Shown here one piece after another: positions 46,548 through 58,220 of a stretch of DNA of 64,000 nucleotides. Source of the DNA: Scolanthus callimorphus (Eukaryota; Cnidaria; Anthozoa; Actiniaria; Edwardsiidae). The stretch's first letter is position 1, and each line of letters starts with the position of its first letter. The stretch covers positions 18,277,073 to 18,341,072 of the forward strand of contig CM066912.1 in assembly GCA_033964015.1 (NCBI GenBank), read 5' to 3'. The notes beneath the pieces were generated by a model. The model did not search any database and was not told where the DNA came from. It saw only the letters and a list, made by a program, of their open reading frames with translations. Position numbers and translations under genes: made by a program.

Positions 46548-47005
46548 TCAATAAATAACCAGAGAGTCTGACTCAGTTGAACTGCTTTCCCTCCACCGCC
46601 TTTCCAACAATTTCTTGACCTCGTCTTGTTCACTTGCTCCATTGTTGTATCTTTTCCAATCCCTCTGCGTGCAATGCTTTCGAAACCAGTTTGGAAACCT
46701 TAAACACATGGAAATAGTTCGATATTTAATGTATTTACATTTAATTTAACAACAAGTCTGATAAAGCAAAGTCGCTATACTCAGAATAAAACTAACCTTC
46801 TTTTTGTGCTCGATTGTTTTCTCAAAAAGCTCGACCATATAGTTCACATCTCCTGTTCTCGTATCGGTACGAATGGCTCCAACTGCTGTCCTGCCGTGTT
46901 TTAGACTTTCGGAAAGTCCCATCCGACACACGATTTTGTAGAGCAGAGAAAGCGACTTGTGACGAGTTTGGCGTACCAAAAGCGCTACGCTGCATTTTTT
47001 TTACA
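46548..47005 (-). CDS. Possible two-exon gene of unknown function
   Basis: A spliced model is possible: exon 46797-about 46999 (QTRHKSLSLLYKIVCRMG, GRTAVGAIRTDTRTGDVNY, MVELFEKTIEHKKK), a consensus donor GTTAGT, and a second exon from 46698 down (TTTAAG acceptor). If read in the long frame the second exon gives WFRKHCTQRDWKRYNNG, DEVKKLLERRW and a stop at 46548-46550. In the phase-0 frame it gives VSKLVSKALHAEGLEK and stops sooner. An A8 run at the 5' edge obscures the start. I recognise no domain. It could be a small basic mitochondrial or RNA-associated protein, or non-coding. Confidence 0.35.
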
Positions 47006-47435
47006 GTACTTAGCATCGACTGAATAAATTTCATTGCACAACTTTCGGCTAAAGTTGATAACAAAAGCCAGTTCATTATTTTGTGTATTACATCATTTAC
47101 AACAAAAGACCTATTCATTGTCATGAATAAAACAAAAGAATCCTAAAAACCTTTTCAACTGAATTGAATCATGCTGCCTTGGATTTCAATAGTACTTCAA
47201 ATTGTTTTCAACAAAAGAATACAAACAAAGCATTTTCAACAAAGAGTTGTTGTCTTGACATATCATAAGTCATTTACAATATTCGCGTCCGATTTGTATG
47301 GAATTTACAATTTCTCGGCCTTCGGCCTCGAAATTGTAAATCCCATACAAATCGGCCGCTCATATTGTAAATAGTACTTAGACTTTGTCTAGTCCATAAA
47401 CCAACTACTCGGGCTACTTGCAAAGCTGGCCGTAA

Positions 47436-49405
47436 ATGAGGTAAAGGAAGATGACGATGTTGATGAAGAAGGTGAAGACAATGATGATTAAGACGCCATA
47501 GGGAAAGATGATGACGGAGATAAAGACGGTCTCAGTTCCTGTAAGGCATGGCTCTCAAAGTGGAGGCCCAAAAACCTTAGGGGGTGGTCTATCTTGAGTA
47601 CATTTCACAATTTCATTACTAAACTTCACTCATGTTACGGGGCACCATGAGCCTAGCTATATTTAAGTGTTGTCTCCATGGCAACATGGAATGTGACCTT
47701 TGAACTCTGTGTTTTAAGATTTTCAAAAAACTGCCCCTGAAAACAGGGAAAAGCTAGAATTTTTAAAGATGTCTAAACGAAAACCTATTTAACTAAGGGC
47801 AAGTATTACAAATCCAACTGGAAATCATGTACACCAATTTAGATGGCAAAGTTATTGGCAGGTATCAAATTTCAAAATGCCCTTAAATATGGTTCCCGTT
47901 GAAATAGTCACGATTTCCAGTTGGATCGGTAATACTTGCTCCGACTTCAGTTACCTTACAATTAAACATCTTTAGGAACTCCGGTATTTGTACGTTTTCA
48001 GAGGCAGTTTTTGCAAAATGATTAAAACACAGAGTTCAAAGGTCACATTCCTCGTTGTCATGGAGACAAAACTCTCTTGGCCACCTACAAGCTGAACGAT
48101 GTCTAATCTTGAAGTTGTTAAAACTGATGAAGATAGACATCCCCCTAAGTTTTTTAGGTCAGTGATTCATGAGAGCCATGCTTTACAGGAACTGAGGTGA
48201 CGAAGATAAAGATGATGATGAAGATAAAGAGGATGATGAAGGTGAAGATGATGATTAAGACGTCATAGGGAAACATGATGACGAAGATAAAGACGGTGAC
48301 GAAGATAAGGAAGATGATGAAGGTGAAGATGAAGATTAAGACGCCATAGGGAAAGATGATGACGGAGATAAAGACGGTTACGAAGATAAAGAGGATGATG
48401 AAGATGAAGATGATTAAGACGCCATAGGGAAAGATGATGACGGAGATAAAGACGGTTACGAAGATAAGGAGCATGATGAAGGTGGAGATGATTAAGACGC
48501 CATAGGGAAAGATGATGACGGAGATAAAGACGGTGACGAAGATAAAAAGGATGATGAAGGTGAAGATGATGATTGAGACGCCATAGGGAAAGATGATGAC
48601 GGAGATAAAGACGGTTACGAAGATAAGGAGGATGATGAAGATGAAGATGATGATTAAGACGCCATAGGGAAAGATGATGACGGAGATAAAGACGGTTACG
48701 AAGATAAGGAGGATGATGAAGGTGAAGATGATGACTGAGACGCCATAGGGAAATATATGATGACGGAGATAAAGACGGTGACGAAGATAAAAAGGATGAT
48801 GAAGGTGAAGAGGATGATTAAGACGCCATAGGGAAAGATGATGACGGAGATAAAGACTGTTACGAAGATAAGGAGGATGATGAAGGTGAAGATGATGATT
48901 GAGACGCCATAGGGAAATATGATGACGGAGATAAAGACGGTGACGAGGATAAGGAGGATGATGAAGGCGAAGATGATGATTAAGACGCCATAGGGAAAGA
49001 TGATGACGGAGATAAAGACGGTGACGAAGATAAAAAGGATGATGAAGGTGAAGATGATGATTAAGACGCCATAGGGAAAGATGATGACGGAGATAAAGAC
49101 GGCGACGAAGATAAAAAGGATGATGAAGGCGAAGATGATGATTGAGACGCCATAGGGAAAGATGATGACGAAGATAAAGACGGTGACGAGGATAAGGAGG
49201 ATGATGAAGGTAAAGATGATGATTAAGACGCCACAGGGAAAGATGATGACGAAGATAAAGACTGTGACGAGGATAAGGAGGATGATGAAGGTGAAGATGA
49301 TGATTAAGACGCCACAGGGAAAGATGATGACGAAGATAAAGACGGTGACGAGGATAAGGAGGATGATGAAGATGAAGATGAAGAAAACGATAATGACGAT
49401 GGTGA
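47436..49405. repeat. ~84-bp minisatellite (GATGATGACGGAGATAAAGA), interrupted
   Basis: About 15 units of GATGATGACGGAGATAAAGA, CGGTGACGAAGATAA, GGATGATGAAGGTGAAGATG, ATGATTAAGACGCCATAGGG. The unit length is a multiple of three. Plus-strand frames are acidic but have a TAA or TGA in many units. The minus strand keeps a long hydrophobic frame open (IIIFTFIILLILVTVFI repeated), which is a by-product of composition. Unit 1 (47436-47530) is separated from the rest by a fold-back element. Confidence 0.9.
47531..48196. mobile_element. Fold-back element inserted in the minisatellite
   Basis: CTCAGTTCCTGTAAGGCATGG..CTCTCA (47531-47557) is mirrored at 48170-48196. The arms continue as diverged inverted sequence: GTGACCTTTGAACTCTGTGT / ACACAGAGTTCAAAGGTCAC, and ATCCAACTGGAAATC / GATTTCCAGTTGGAT near the centre. 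The minisatellite resumes in register on both sides. Confidence 0.85.
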
Positions 49406-50246
49406 TTCTGACTGTCATATATGCGTTAGTCCCTTAAGAGCTCCATGATTTCATAACACATCGCCCGTTTTTATGTGAATATGTAATAAGTTGAAAGATC
49501 AATTCTCTTGAGGGCATCGTGTAAACAAATCATATGATTTGAAATGGACAATTTGCATTTGATGCCGATTACGTCTTTTCACTTTAGTCTGTCAATCCGA
49601 CATTTAAGTTCTTAAAAGAACACCTGAACTTCATCACGATGTAATTCGTGTTTTTAATTTATATATGTTCTACGTGTCATTGCAGTATTCTACTGGATTA
49701 ATGAACATAGAAACATAGATTACATAAAATATTATTCAAAGCTGGTGTGAAATACCTATTAAATAACTGCCATCTCTTATAAAAATAATACAACATTATT
49801 CAAGATTAGGAATTCATTAAAGACGCTGCTTTTTGTGCCAAAGTCACGGATGCTACGTTTCTATGGAGCAGTTGATACGTTGCTATGGCGGGTTAAACAG
49901 CACGTGCCAAAACACTAATCGCCACCAATTAAATCGCAGTATTGTGAGAGCATGCATTTTTTTGTCGCGCCTCGAACAACGCGGAAAAAAGGTTCAGTCG
50001 AAGTTTCAACGCAAATATCAGTATCTTACATGGCTTGTCATCCTACAGCTAATATCAGATGGCGATTGGAATTTTATTGTCGACATTGTGTTTTGATCAG
50101 CTATAGAGCGGATTTCAGATGAAATAATTACTCCTATAGAATTGGAGAATTGGCGCAATTACTTTGCGATTGGTTCACAGCAGTCATATGAAAACCGCTC
50201 TAATGCATGTTTGTATAACATTTTGAGATGTTGCGAGTAAAAGATC
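49406..50246. other. Intergenic / SCFD2 downstream region
   Basis: I see no gene. It is AT-rich sequence, probably containing the SCFD2 3' UTR near its right end. Phrases such as TAGAGCGGATTTCAGATGAA suggest further MITE debris at 50100-50215. Confidence 0.4.
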
Positions 50247-53200
50247 TCAGCTGACTAGGGGAAACAGATTATCTTGGCAAAACACTTGCTGGAAAATGTC
50301 GTCCGTCTTTAAAATTGTCGTGCTCCCAATGATAACCTGAAAAAATAGACAAGACAGTTGGCATAGCAATCAGTGATGCCCTATGTAGCGAGCCCGAATT
50401 GACAAGACAGTTGGCACAGCAATCAGTGATGCCCTATGTAGCGAGCCCGAATAGACAAGACAGTTGGCACAGCAATCAGTGATGCCCTATGTAGCTAGCC
50501 CGAATTGGCTGTGAGTCAATCGACCTCATGGGCTTTTGACTCAAAGGCCATGAGGGCGAGAGGAGTAATTGTTTTAGTCAAATCACACTAGTAGGTCAGT
50601 TTGTAGCCTGCGTAGCCGGCTCTGTTTGTTTTCGAGAGGAGTAGTTTTCCGAGACAGATTCCAGGCGCGCACGAAATCAGGGCGCCCTGTCGCACTCGGC
50701 TCTGGACCGCGTTTCGCGCGGCAGACCGTTCCTCGAAAACACCCGAGAGCTGGCTACGCTGGCTAGTCAGTTTGTATAGCGAAAAACGTTTTCTGGTGTG
50801 GTCATTTGTCATTTTCTGGCTTTCAAATCCGACACTTTTCGCTACTAGTAGGCAACATGATAGCCTCCTAGTAGCTCAACCAATCAGAAGGCAGACAATA
50901 GACCACTAGTGTGATTTGACTAATTCCTATTAGTCAAATCCCACCTGTGGTCTATTTTCAATGTTGCTTTCTGATTGGTTGAGATTCAGATAGGCTAAGG
51001 GTTAGGAAAGTGACGGGTTTGAAGCCTCCTCAATGGCAAATGTCCAGCTTTAAAATGTGCGTTTGTCAATATACACTTAATGACTGCTTCCGAGGGAAAC
51101 AGCGAGTTTTGTTTTCTCGAGAATCTCGATGTTCCCCGAGACGAAGTCGATTGGTTGATTGGTTCTATCATGGTCACGCGCGCGGGCTACAATTAAAACA
51201 TTATTGCCCGCGCGGGCGACATCGCTAGAGCGAGAAATTTCGGCGGATGATTTTTTATGATTTTTACCGTATTTTCTTTTTGCTATATAATAAAACACTT
51301 AATGACTGCACCCTCGGGAAACAGCGAGTTTGTTTTCCCTCGAATCTCGATGTTTCCCTCGACTTCGTCTCGGGAAACATCGAGATTCTCGGGAAAACAA
51401 AACTCGCTGTTTCCCGAGGGTGCAGTCATTAAGTGTATAATATTGACCTACGACCGTCATCCCTCTCCCTCTCATGGTCTCTTGAGTTAGTCAGCCATTC
51501 AGCCTCTAATCTCATTGGCTATTCACTCAGAGCCCATTCAGCCTCTAATCTCATTGGCTATTCACTCAGAGCCCATTCAGCCTCTAATTCATTGGCTATT
51601 CACTCAGAGCCATTCAGCCTCTAATCTCATTGGCTATTCACTCAGAGCCCATTCAGCCTCTAATCTCATTGGCTATTCACTCAGAGCCCATTCAGCCTCT
51701 AATCTCATTGGCTATTCACTCAGAGCCCATTCAGCCTCTAATCTCATTGGCTATTCACTCAGAGCCCATTCAGCCTCTAATCTCATTGGCTATTCACTCA
51801 GAGCCCATTCAGCCTCTAATCTCATTGGCTATTCACTCAGAGCCCATTCAGCCTCTAATCTCATTGGCTATTCACTCAGAGCCCATTCAGCCTCTAATCT
51901 CATTGGCTATTCACTCAGAGCCCATTCAGCCTCTAATCTCATTGGCTATTCACTCAGAGCCCATTCAGCCTCTAATCTCATTGGCTATTCACTCAGAGCC
52001 CATTCAGCCTCTAATCTCATTGGCTATTCACTCAGAGCCCATTCAGCCTCTAATCTCATTGGCTATTCACTCAGAGCCCATTCAGCCTCTAATCTCATTG
52101 GCTATTCACTCAGAGCCCATTCAGCCTCTAATCTCATTGGCTATTCACTCAGAGCCCATTCAGCCTCTAATCTCATTGGCTATTCACTCAGAGCCCATTC
52201 AGCCTCTAATCTCATTGGCTATTCACTCAGAGCCCATTCAGCCTCTAATCTCATTGGCTATTCACTCAGAGCCATTCAGCCTCTAATCTCATTGGCTATT
52301 CACTCAGAGCCCATTCAGCCTCTAATCTCATTGGCTATTCACTCAGAGCCCATTCAGCCTCTAATCTCATTGGCTATTCACTCAAGAGCCCATTCAGCCT
52401 CTAATCTCATTGGCTATTCACTCAGAGCCCATTCAGCCTCTAATCTCATTGGCTATTCACCCAGAGCCCATTCAGCCTCTAATCTCATTGGCTATTCACT
52501 CAGAGCCCATTCAGCCTCTAATCTCATTGGCTATTCACTCAGAGCCCATTCAGCCTCTAATCTCATTGGCTATTCACTCAGAGCCCATTCAGCCTCTAAT
52601 CTCATTGGCTATTCACTCAGAGCCCATTCAGACTTGAGGAAGTATTGTCAAGGCAACTCCTGACGGAAACCACATACATTCCACGACGGAAGCTACGTGA
52701 CTGGGTTAGGTGAAACGAGGCAAGAACCTGACCGTCTCATAGTGCGTTCATACCAGGGCTGAAACATGTCCAGACTAAACATGTTTCAAAATTTATCTCG
52801 TTCATTTGCACCTCCGGTGAAACATCACAACTGCCAATGTGTTGTTTGCCTCTAATAATATCTACTGTGGTGACATTTGTACCAAATTGCACCTCAGGTT
52901 TAAAGTTACTGAGTTCTGAATATTTAATGAAACATGTTTACTTGACGAGTGTGAACGCACTATCAGCTAATTTGAGAAGGAGAACGAAAAATAAAACATT
53001 CAGAAACAGGGGGCGCGATGTAATTTTGTATAAACACTTCTTTCACGACAAGTCCCAAAGATTCTTTCTCTATAATTTATTACGACTCAGCGCACAAACT
53101 AGCTGGCACTACAAAAATTAACACTTCTAAAGCGGCCAAGGCCACCACTAGATTGGTTTTATTGCTGAAAAGTGCGGAACCATGCAATGTGCCAAGGTGA

Positions 53201-53998
53201 ACTGGACTCTCCTTTGAACGCGAATAACTGCTCTTCAAGATCACCCAAGCTATGTATCTACCACTACAGCGCAAGCTAGCGAAATCATGGCCCTCCCTGA
53301 CTTGTCTGGCTAATGACTCTTGCCGTTCATGTAGCCACACGTACCTGTGTGCTGGGGTGATGCGATGCTATGGCATCCCTGATCTGTTTCACCTCCGAAC
53401 ACGTGATCCCGCCGATGATAAACAGCACCATAAGTGGGAGATCGCTGGGCCGTGGTTTACTCACGTTCATAAACAGACTGAAAAAAAAAAAATGCACAAC
53501 AAATTTCATTTTCACATCAAAATTACCCAGGTCTAACAAACAGTACCGGGGTCAACGATAATGTTTGGACGAGTGCATTTTGACACTCGATCCTGTGACC
53601 CAAAAACGTCTTCAAGGACCATCTTGAATGTCTTGGAAGGTTCTTATCAGCTGTTACAGTGGCTCTGCGATTGCTGCGCAGTTCCCGACAAACAGCCGAT
53701 TACACCTCTCGGATCCTGGGAAAGAGTAAACCTTTTTAGTCAAATCACACTCGTGGTCTATTATCAATGCTGCGTTCTGATTGGTTGAGCTACTAGTAGG
53801 CTATAAGTTATAGCCTACTAGTAGCGAAAAGTGTCGGATTTGAAAGCCATAAAATGGCAAATGACCAGAACAAAAACATTTTTGGCAATACAAATTGACC
53901 TACTAGTGTGATTTGACTAAAACAATTATTCCTCTCGCCCTCATGGCCTCTGAGTCAATAGCCCATTCGGCCTTCGGCCTCATGGGCCATTGACTCAG

Positions 53999-54032
<34 letters not shown>

Positions 54033-57000
54033 ACGTTTTCCAGTGGATGGTTTATCCATGTATGGATTATCTCTGGGTTTCTCTGGCCCCTTCTCTCGAA
54101 CGTGGCTAGGCTTTAGCACGAATTGTCGCAATCTCTTGAACACTTCAAACGAGCCGCATCGGCATTTTTGCTAATACAATGACATCAAATTTTGTGATTC
54201 GATTTGGCGCGGAAACGCTCCATAAGTCTCAGAAATGTCGCAAGGGCGTTGTTTGATCCAAAGGGCATCCAGTTGTATTCAAGTAAGCCGAACGGTCCTG
54301 TCAACACAGTCCTTTCTGAAATTTCGACTTGTAAATACCCATTTTGGAGCATAATCACTGTGCACCTCCACCTCCACTCCACACCGTTTCTTTCATAGCG
54401 TTTTCAGCCGTCCAAACTAACGGACCGTCCACACTAACACGGTTTCGTTTGAATCCGTATACTTTTTGATACATTTAGGCCTTCCGTCCACACTAACGCG
54501 ATGATTAGATCGAATCCGTATAAGTTTGGAAATGCTATCGAAAGTGGATAAAAGTGGACGAATAGGTATACATAGGGCCATTCCATTTTTTCCATTTTCT
54601 AGTCGCACCCCCCCCCCCCCCCCACCCCCCCCCCCCCCCCCCCCCCCCCCCCTACAGCATAAGTTTTCCTAATGGGTATAACAAAATGGCCATTCCGAGG
54701 GGGTCAAACCAAAAGAAAGGCTCTTCCGTAGATTTTTCCGAGGGGGTACAATAAGAAAAAGCCGGCTTCCGTGGGTTCTCCCGCGGGGGTGCAATAAAAA
54801 AAAAAATACGGAAGAGAAAATGACCTGGGGGTGCGGCTTGGGGGGTGGGGGGTGCGGCTTAAAAATGGAATGGCCCATATCGTTTTAGTGTGGACGGTCG
54901 AATCCGGATAAAAATGAAAACGATGACGTCAACTGTACCACTTAATTTGAGACTGTCCTTGCTCGCGCCAACATCATGTTTGGAGCTAAATCTCACGGAG
55001 TTTATTTTGCTGGTTTTCACAGAAGAGGACGGTTCTCAGGGCTCTGGCACTTTCTAGGGCCTCGTGTCGCGGTATAAGGCCGAAATGATTTTTGATTCAG
55101 GATGCGAACAAGCGCTTGGTTGTAGTTTTACGAGCTTTTGCCGCAGAAGGGTGGAAAACTTCAGGATGTCTTCGCCGTCTTTTTTGGAGAGCTCTGAAAA
55201 TGACGTTACGCCTTTCCTTAAGCGTTTTTAGTGTGGACGGCTGAAAACGCTATGAAAACGGTAGTGTGGACGCGGATCAATCGCTTCGCTTTCGGTGAAA
55301 CGAATCCGACTACTTTCAAAACGCGTTAGTGTGGACAGGGCCTTAGTGATTCACGGAAGAGGGCATAAATCACGAGTGTAATCACGCATAAATCACATAT
55401 ACTCTGAAGCTGTCATCTTTCTTGCGGACTAACACGACCTGGGAAGCATATGGACTGTTCGGCCCCTGAATTATTCCCACTTCTAGATGAACATTAATCG
55501 CTTTTCTGAAACACTCTAATTGCCTTGCACAATCCGGTCATCAGTTATGACTAATCTGACTGTGATCCTTATCATTGTGCGCAAAAAACGTCTTTAAAAA
55601 GCCTCATCAACGAGATCCTGGACATTGCTTTTCTCCGCTTCCATCAATTCGTGTACTAACAAGACACACTACCGACGCAGAGGAAACGTCGTTGTCGGTC
55701 GTTGTTTCACCAGGCAATACAGCTTGAGTTTCCACAAACCGTCAAGTTACCACAGAGAGCGCTCGCCACAGTGGCGAAGGCAAACGTCACCATTAACCTT
55801 TCGTAACTTGAGTGGGGATTTTGTCCAAGCGGACGTTGTCTTGCTATAGCTCGAACTGTTTGAAGTGCAAAGGAGCAAACGTTATACGATTACAAAATAA
55901 CCACTATAAATTAGTTACGAAACTGCCTCACGCCCGCAATGGGAGTGTAAAGTACGGGACGGGAAAGGAAGTTTCCAGTTAAAAAAAAGACGAAACCGTT
56001 TCATTAAGAGTAGATTCATTGGGAAGTACCAAGGTTTACCTGAATCCAGTTTTGATAAAGTCCTTAATGCCGTGGGACTTGAACTCTATATCGACCAGCT
56101 CGGGTTTGTCTGCGCTAAAGATGGCGTCAGTCACCTAGGAACAGGACAACAAGGGATCAGTGAGCCGAAACTCTGACGACACCTATTTTCCTCCTTCTTC
56201 ATAAGGGAAGCCTGTTGTACATGAAGTTTATGAAGCAACAGAGTGCGTCCTGTTTGTTACGAGTCGTGCCTCCCAGGTGACTTCATTCTTAGCAAAGAAA
56301 TAAATTGAATCTTGTAATATGAAGTAATACCGAGTTATCAAGGGCCTAAAGGTATGGAAAATGACCTGATGGAAACGGAAATCACTTCGAGTTAGCAGTT
56401 GGATTTATCGAGGGGTAAAATTGCAGTAAAGATGTGACTCAAATCCGAGGGCAAGAGATTTTAGTTTGCGTTAGCGAGAGTCAACTGTATAAACTCCTAA
56501 AAAGCGTGAACAGGACGTGCTACATCTACAGAGCGATAGCTTAATTGAGATATATTTGGGCCACGTTACTCTAACCTGTTTGACGAGTGGTTGATACGCT
56601 GGCTGTTTTATCGCTGTTGCTTCTTGATACAGGCTCCTGTAACGTAAGTGGGTCCACATGGTGATAGAGATTACAATAACCATGTTTATTATTCTCAGGT
56701 AGATTAAGTCAAGGGTCCAAGAGTGATCACTTAAAAAGCATAGGGGGTGGTCAAAAAAGTGTTACCAGCATTTATCCCAAAAAGGAGTTCAGATTCAAAT
56801 TACATTCCTCAAATAGATCTCCCGAGGTGTGATCGTACGTGCGTGACACTTGACATTTTCCTGTCACGCAATATTATTTGTGGATTAATAGTCCCAGTTG
56901 AAACGTATATTGGAGCCAAACGAATTTCACCTTAAAACATGTTTATTAGCAACTGCCGGACTGTAATAAAATTAGGTTTCTTTTCTTAGATATTTCAGAA

Positions 57001-58189
57001 AAATCACTCGCCCCAGGCCCCTGTGAAATAAAAACCGAAATATTTCATTAATTTTTCAAAAATCGTGTTCAGTCCGGCAGGATTGTTTTAGAGACCAATG
57101 GCCGTAATCTTTCTGCGGCAAGAAGTTACGAGAAAACTTGTAATTAGATCTGGCACTTTTTCGAAATGTATTATCATACTGAAAACATTTAAATAACGCA
57201 ATGTGAGACGTCACGTGATGACTTAATTAAGGCACAATATCGTCTTTCATGAACTATTTAATAACATCAACCTAATGAAACTGCTACTTTCATGATAGAC
57301 ATGTTCTAAATGGCATTTGACCACCCCCCTTACTTCTGAAGGTCAAATCATGGTTAGACCCAAGCCTTAATCTACCTGAGTTCAGCCATACCACTATCTC
57401 GATTCTGATTGGATAAGAGTACGCAGCGAAATCTTGTTGGCGCGCAGTGCGTGACGTCATGCTGCATACATTAGGATTGATGCACTCTAATGACGTCATA
57501 ACGCAAGCCAATAGGTTTGGCCGCCATGTTGGTTTTCATTTCGGAATCGAAAGCCAATTTTGCCAATATTGTCGTTGAATCTGTTATGATTTTTGCCGAG
57601 AGATCATTGTTCAGGATATCTAAACATCAACTATGGCTATTTGAATTGAATACGAAGAGGAAAATACCAATGGACGTAAGAAGTTGAAAAACCGTTTCGC
57701 CGAGTAAGGCCTCATCTTCGACTTCGTTTAGCTAGACAAGAATTGCTGGTTGCTGAATAATAAAACAATTATTGAATTCGGTTTTCGCATGATAGTGAGA
57801 TTTGTCAACGCCTCGAGTTAGGTCATCCGCCTCAGCTTCGCTTCGGCAGATAACACAAACCTCGGCGTTGACAAGTCTCACTATCATGCTCAACGTCATC
57901 CAATAATTGTTAATTATCACAATCACCTATCTCGCATACATGAATCACTTCCTGCTGTCTGGAGTCCCATTTGTATGCCAATCAGATATTCAGATAACGC
58001 TCACGCGCAGTACAAAACGATAGCACGACCATCATGGAAGCATGGTTGGCTCTGGGTCTCCCACCGCTGTGGTCCAGAATAGATTCCCGGCTGGGACAGA
58101 GGAAATTGTCTTTCTGTTCTAGTCGTGATCGAGACAAGTTCATATTGTAGGTTGAACTTAGTTCTGCTGTGTTTCCTAAGTCTTCCTAA

Positions 58190-58220
<31 letters not shown>

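Noticed and set aside
48696..49418. 240-codon hydrophobic open frame on the minus strand
   Set aside because: It is the complement of the GAT/GAA-rich 84-bp minisatellite; the transmembrane look comes from ATC/TTC codons. No start context, splice sites or non-repeat part.
51494..52632. CRISPR-like regular repeat
   Set aside because: Repeats are contiguous with no unique spacers, in a eukaryotic intron. It is a satellite.
51515..52663. Open frame of 382 codons (SEPIQPLISLAIH-type repeats)
   Set aside because: It is the 39-bp satellite read through; the period is a multiple of three, so all unit copies stay open. Frame changes at single-base indels just swap between two repeat peptides. No unique coding sequence.
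53080..53340. Minus-strand frame of 86 codons next to an SCFD2 exon
   Set aside because: It lies in the last intron; the real exon 53345-53477 splices in phase directly to 50247-50336, leaving this stretch out.
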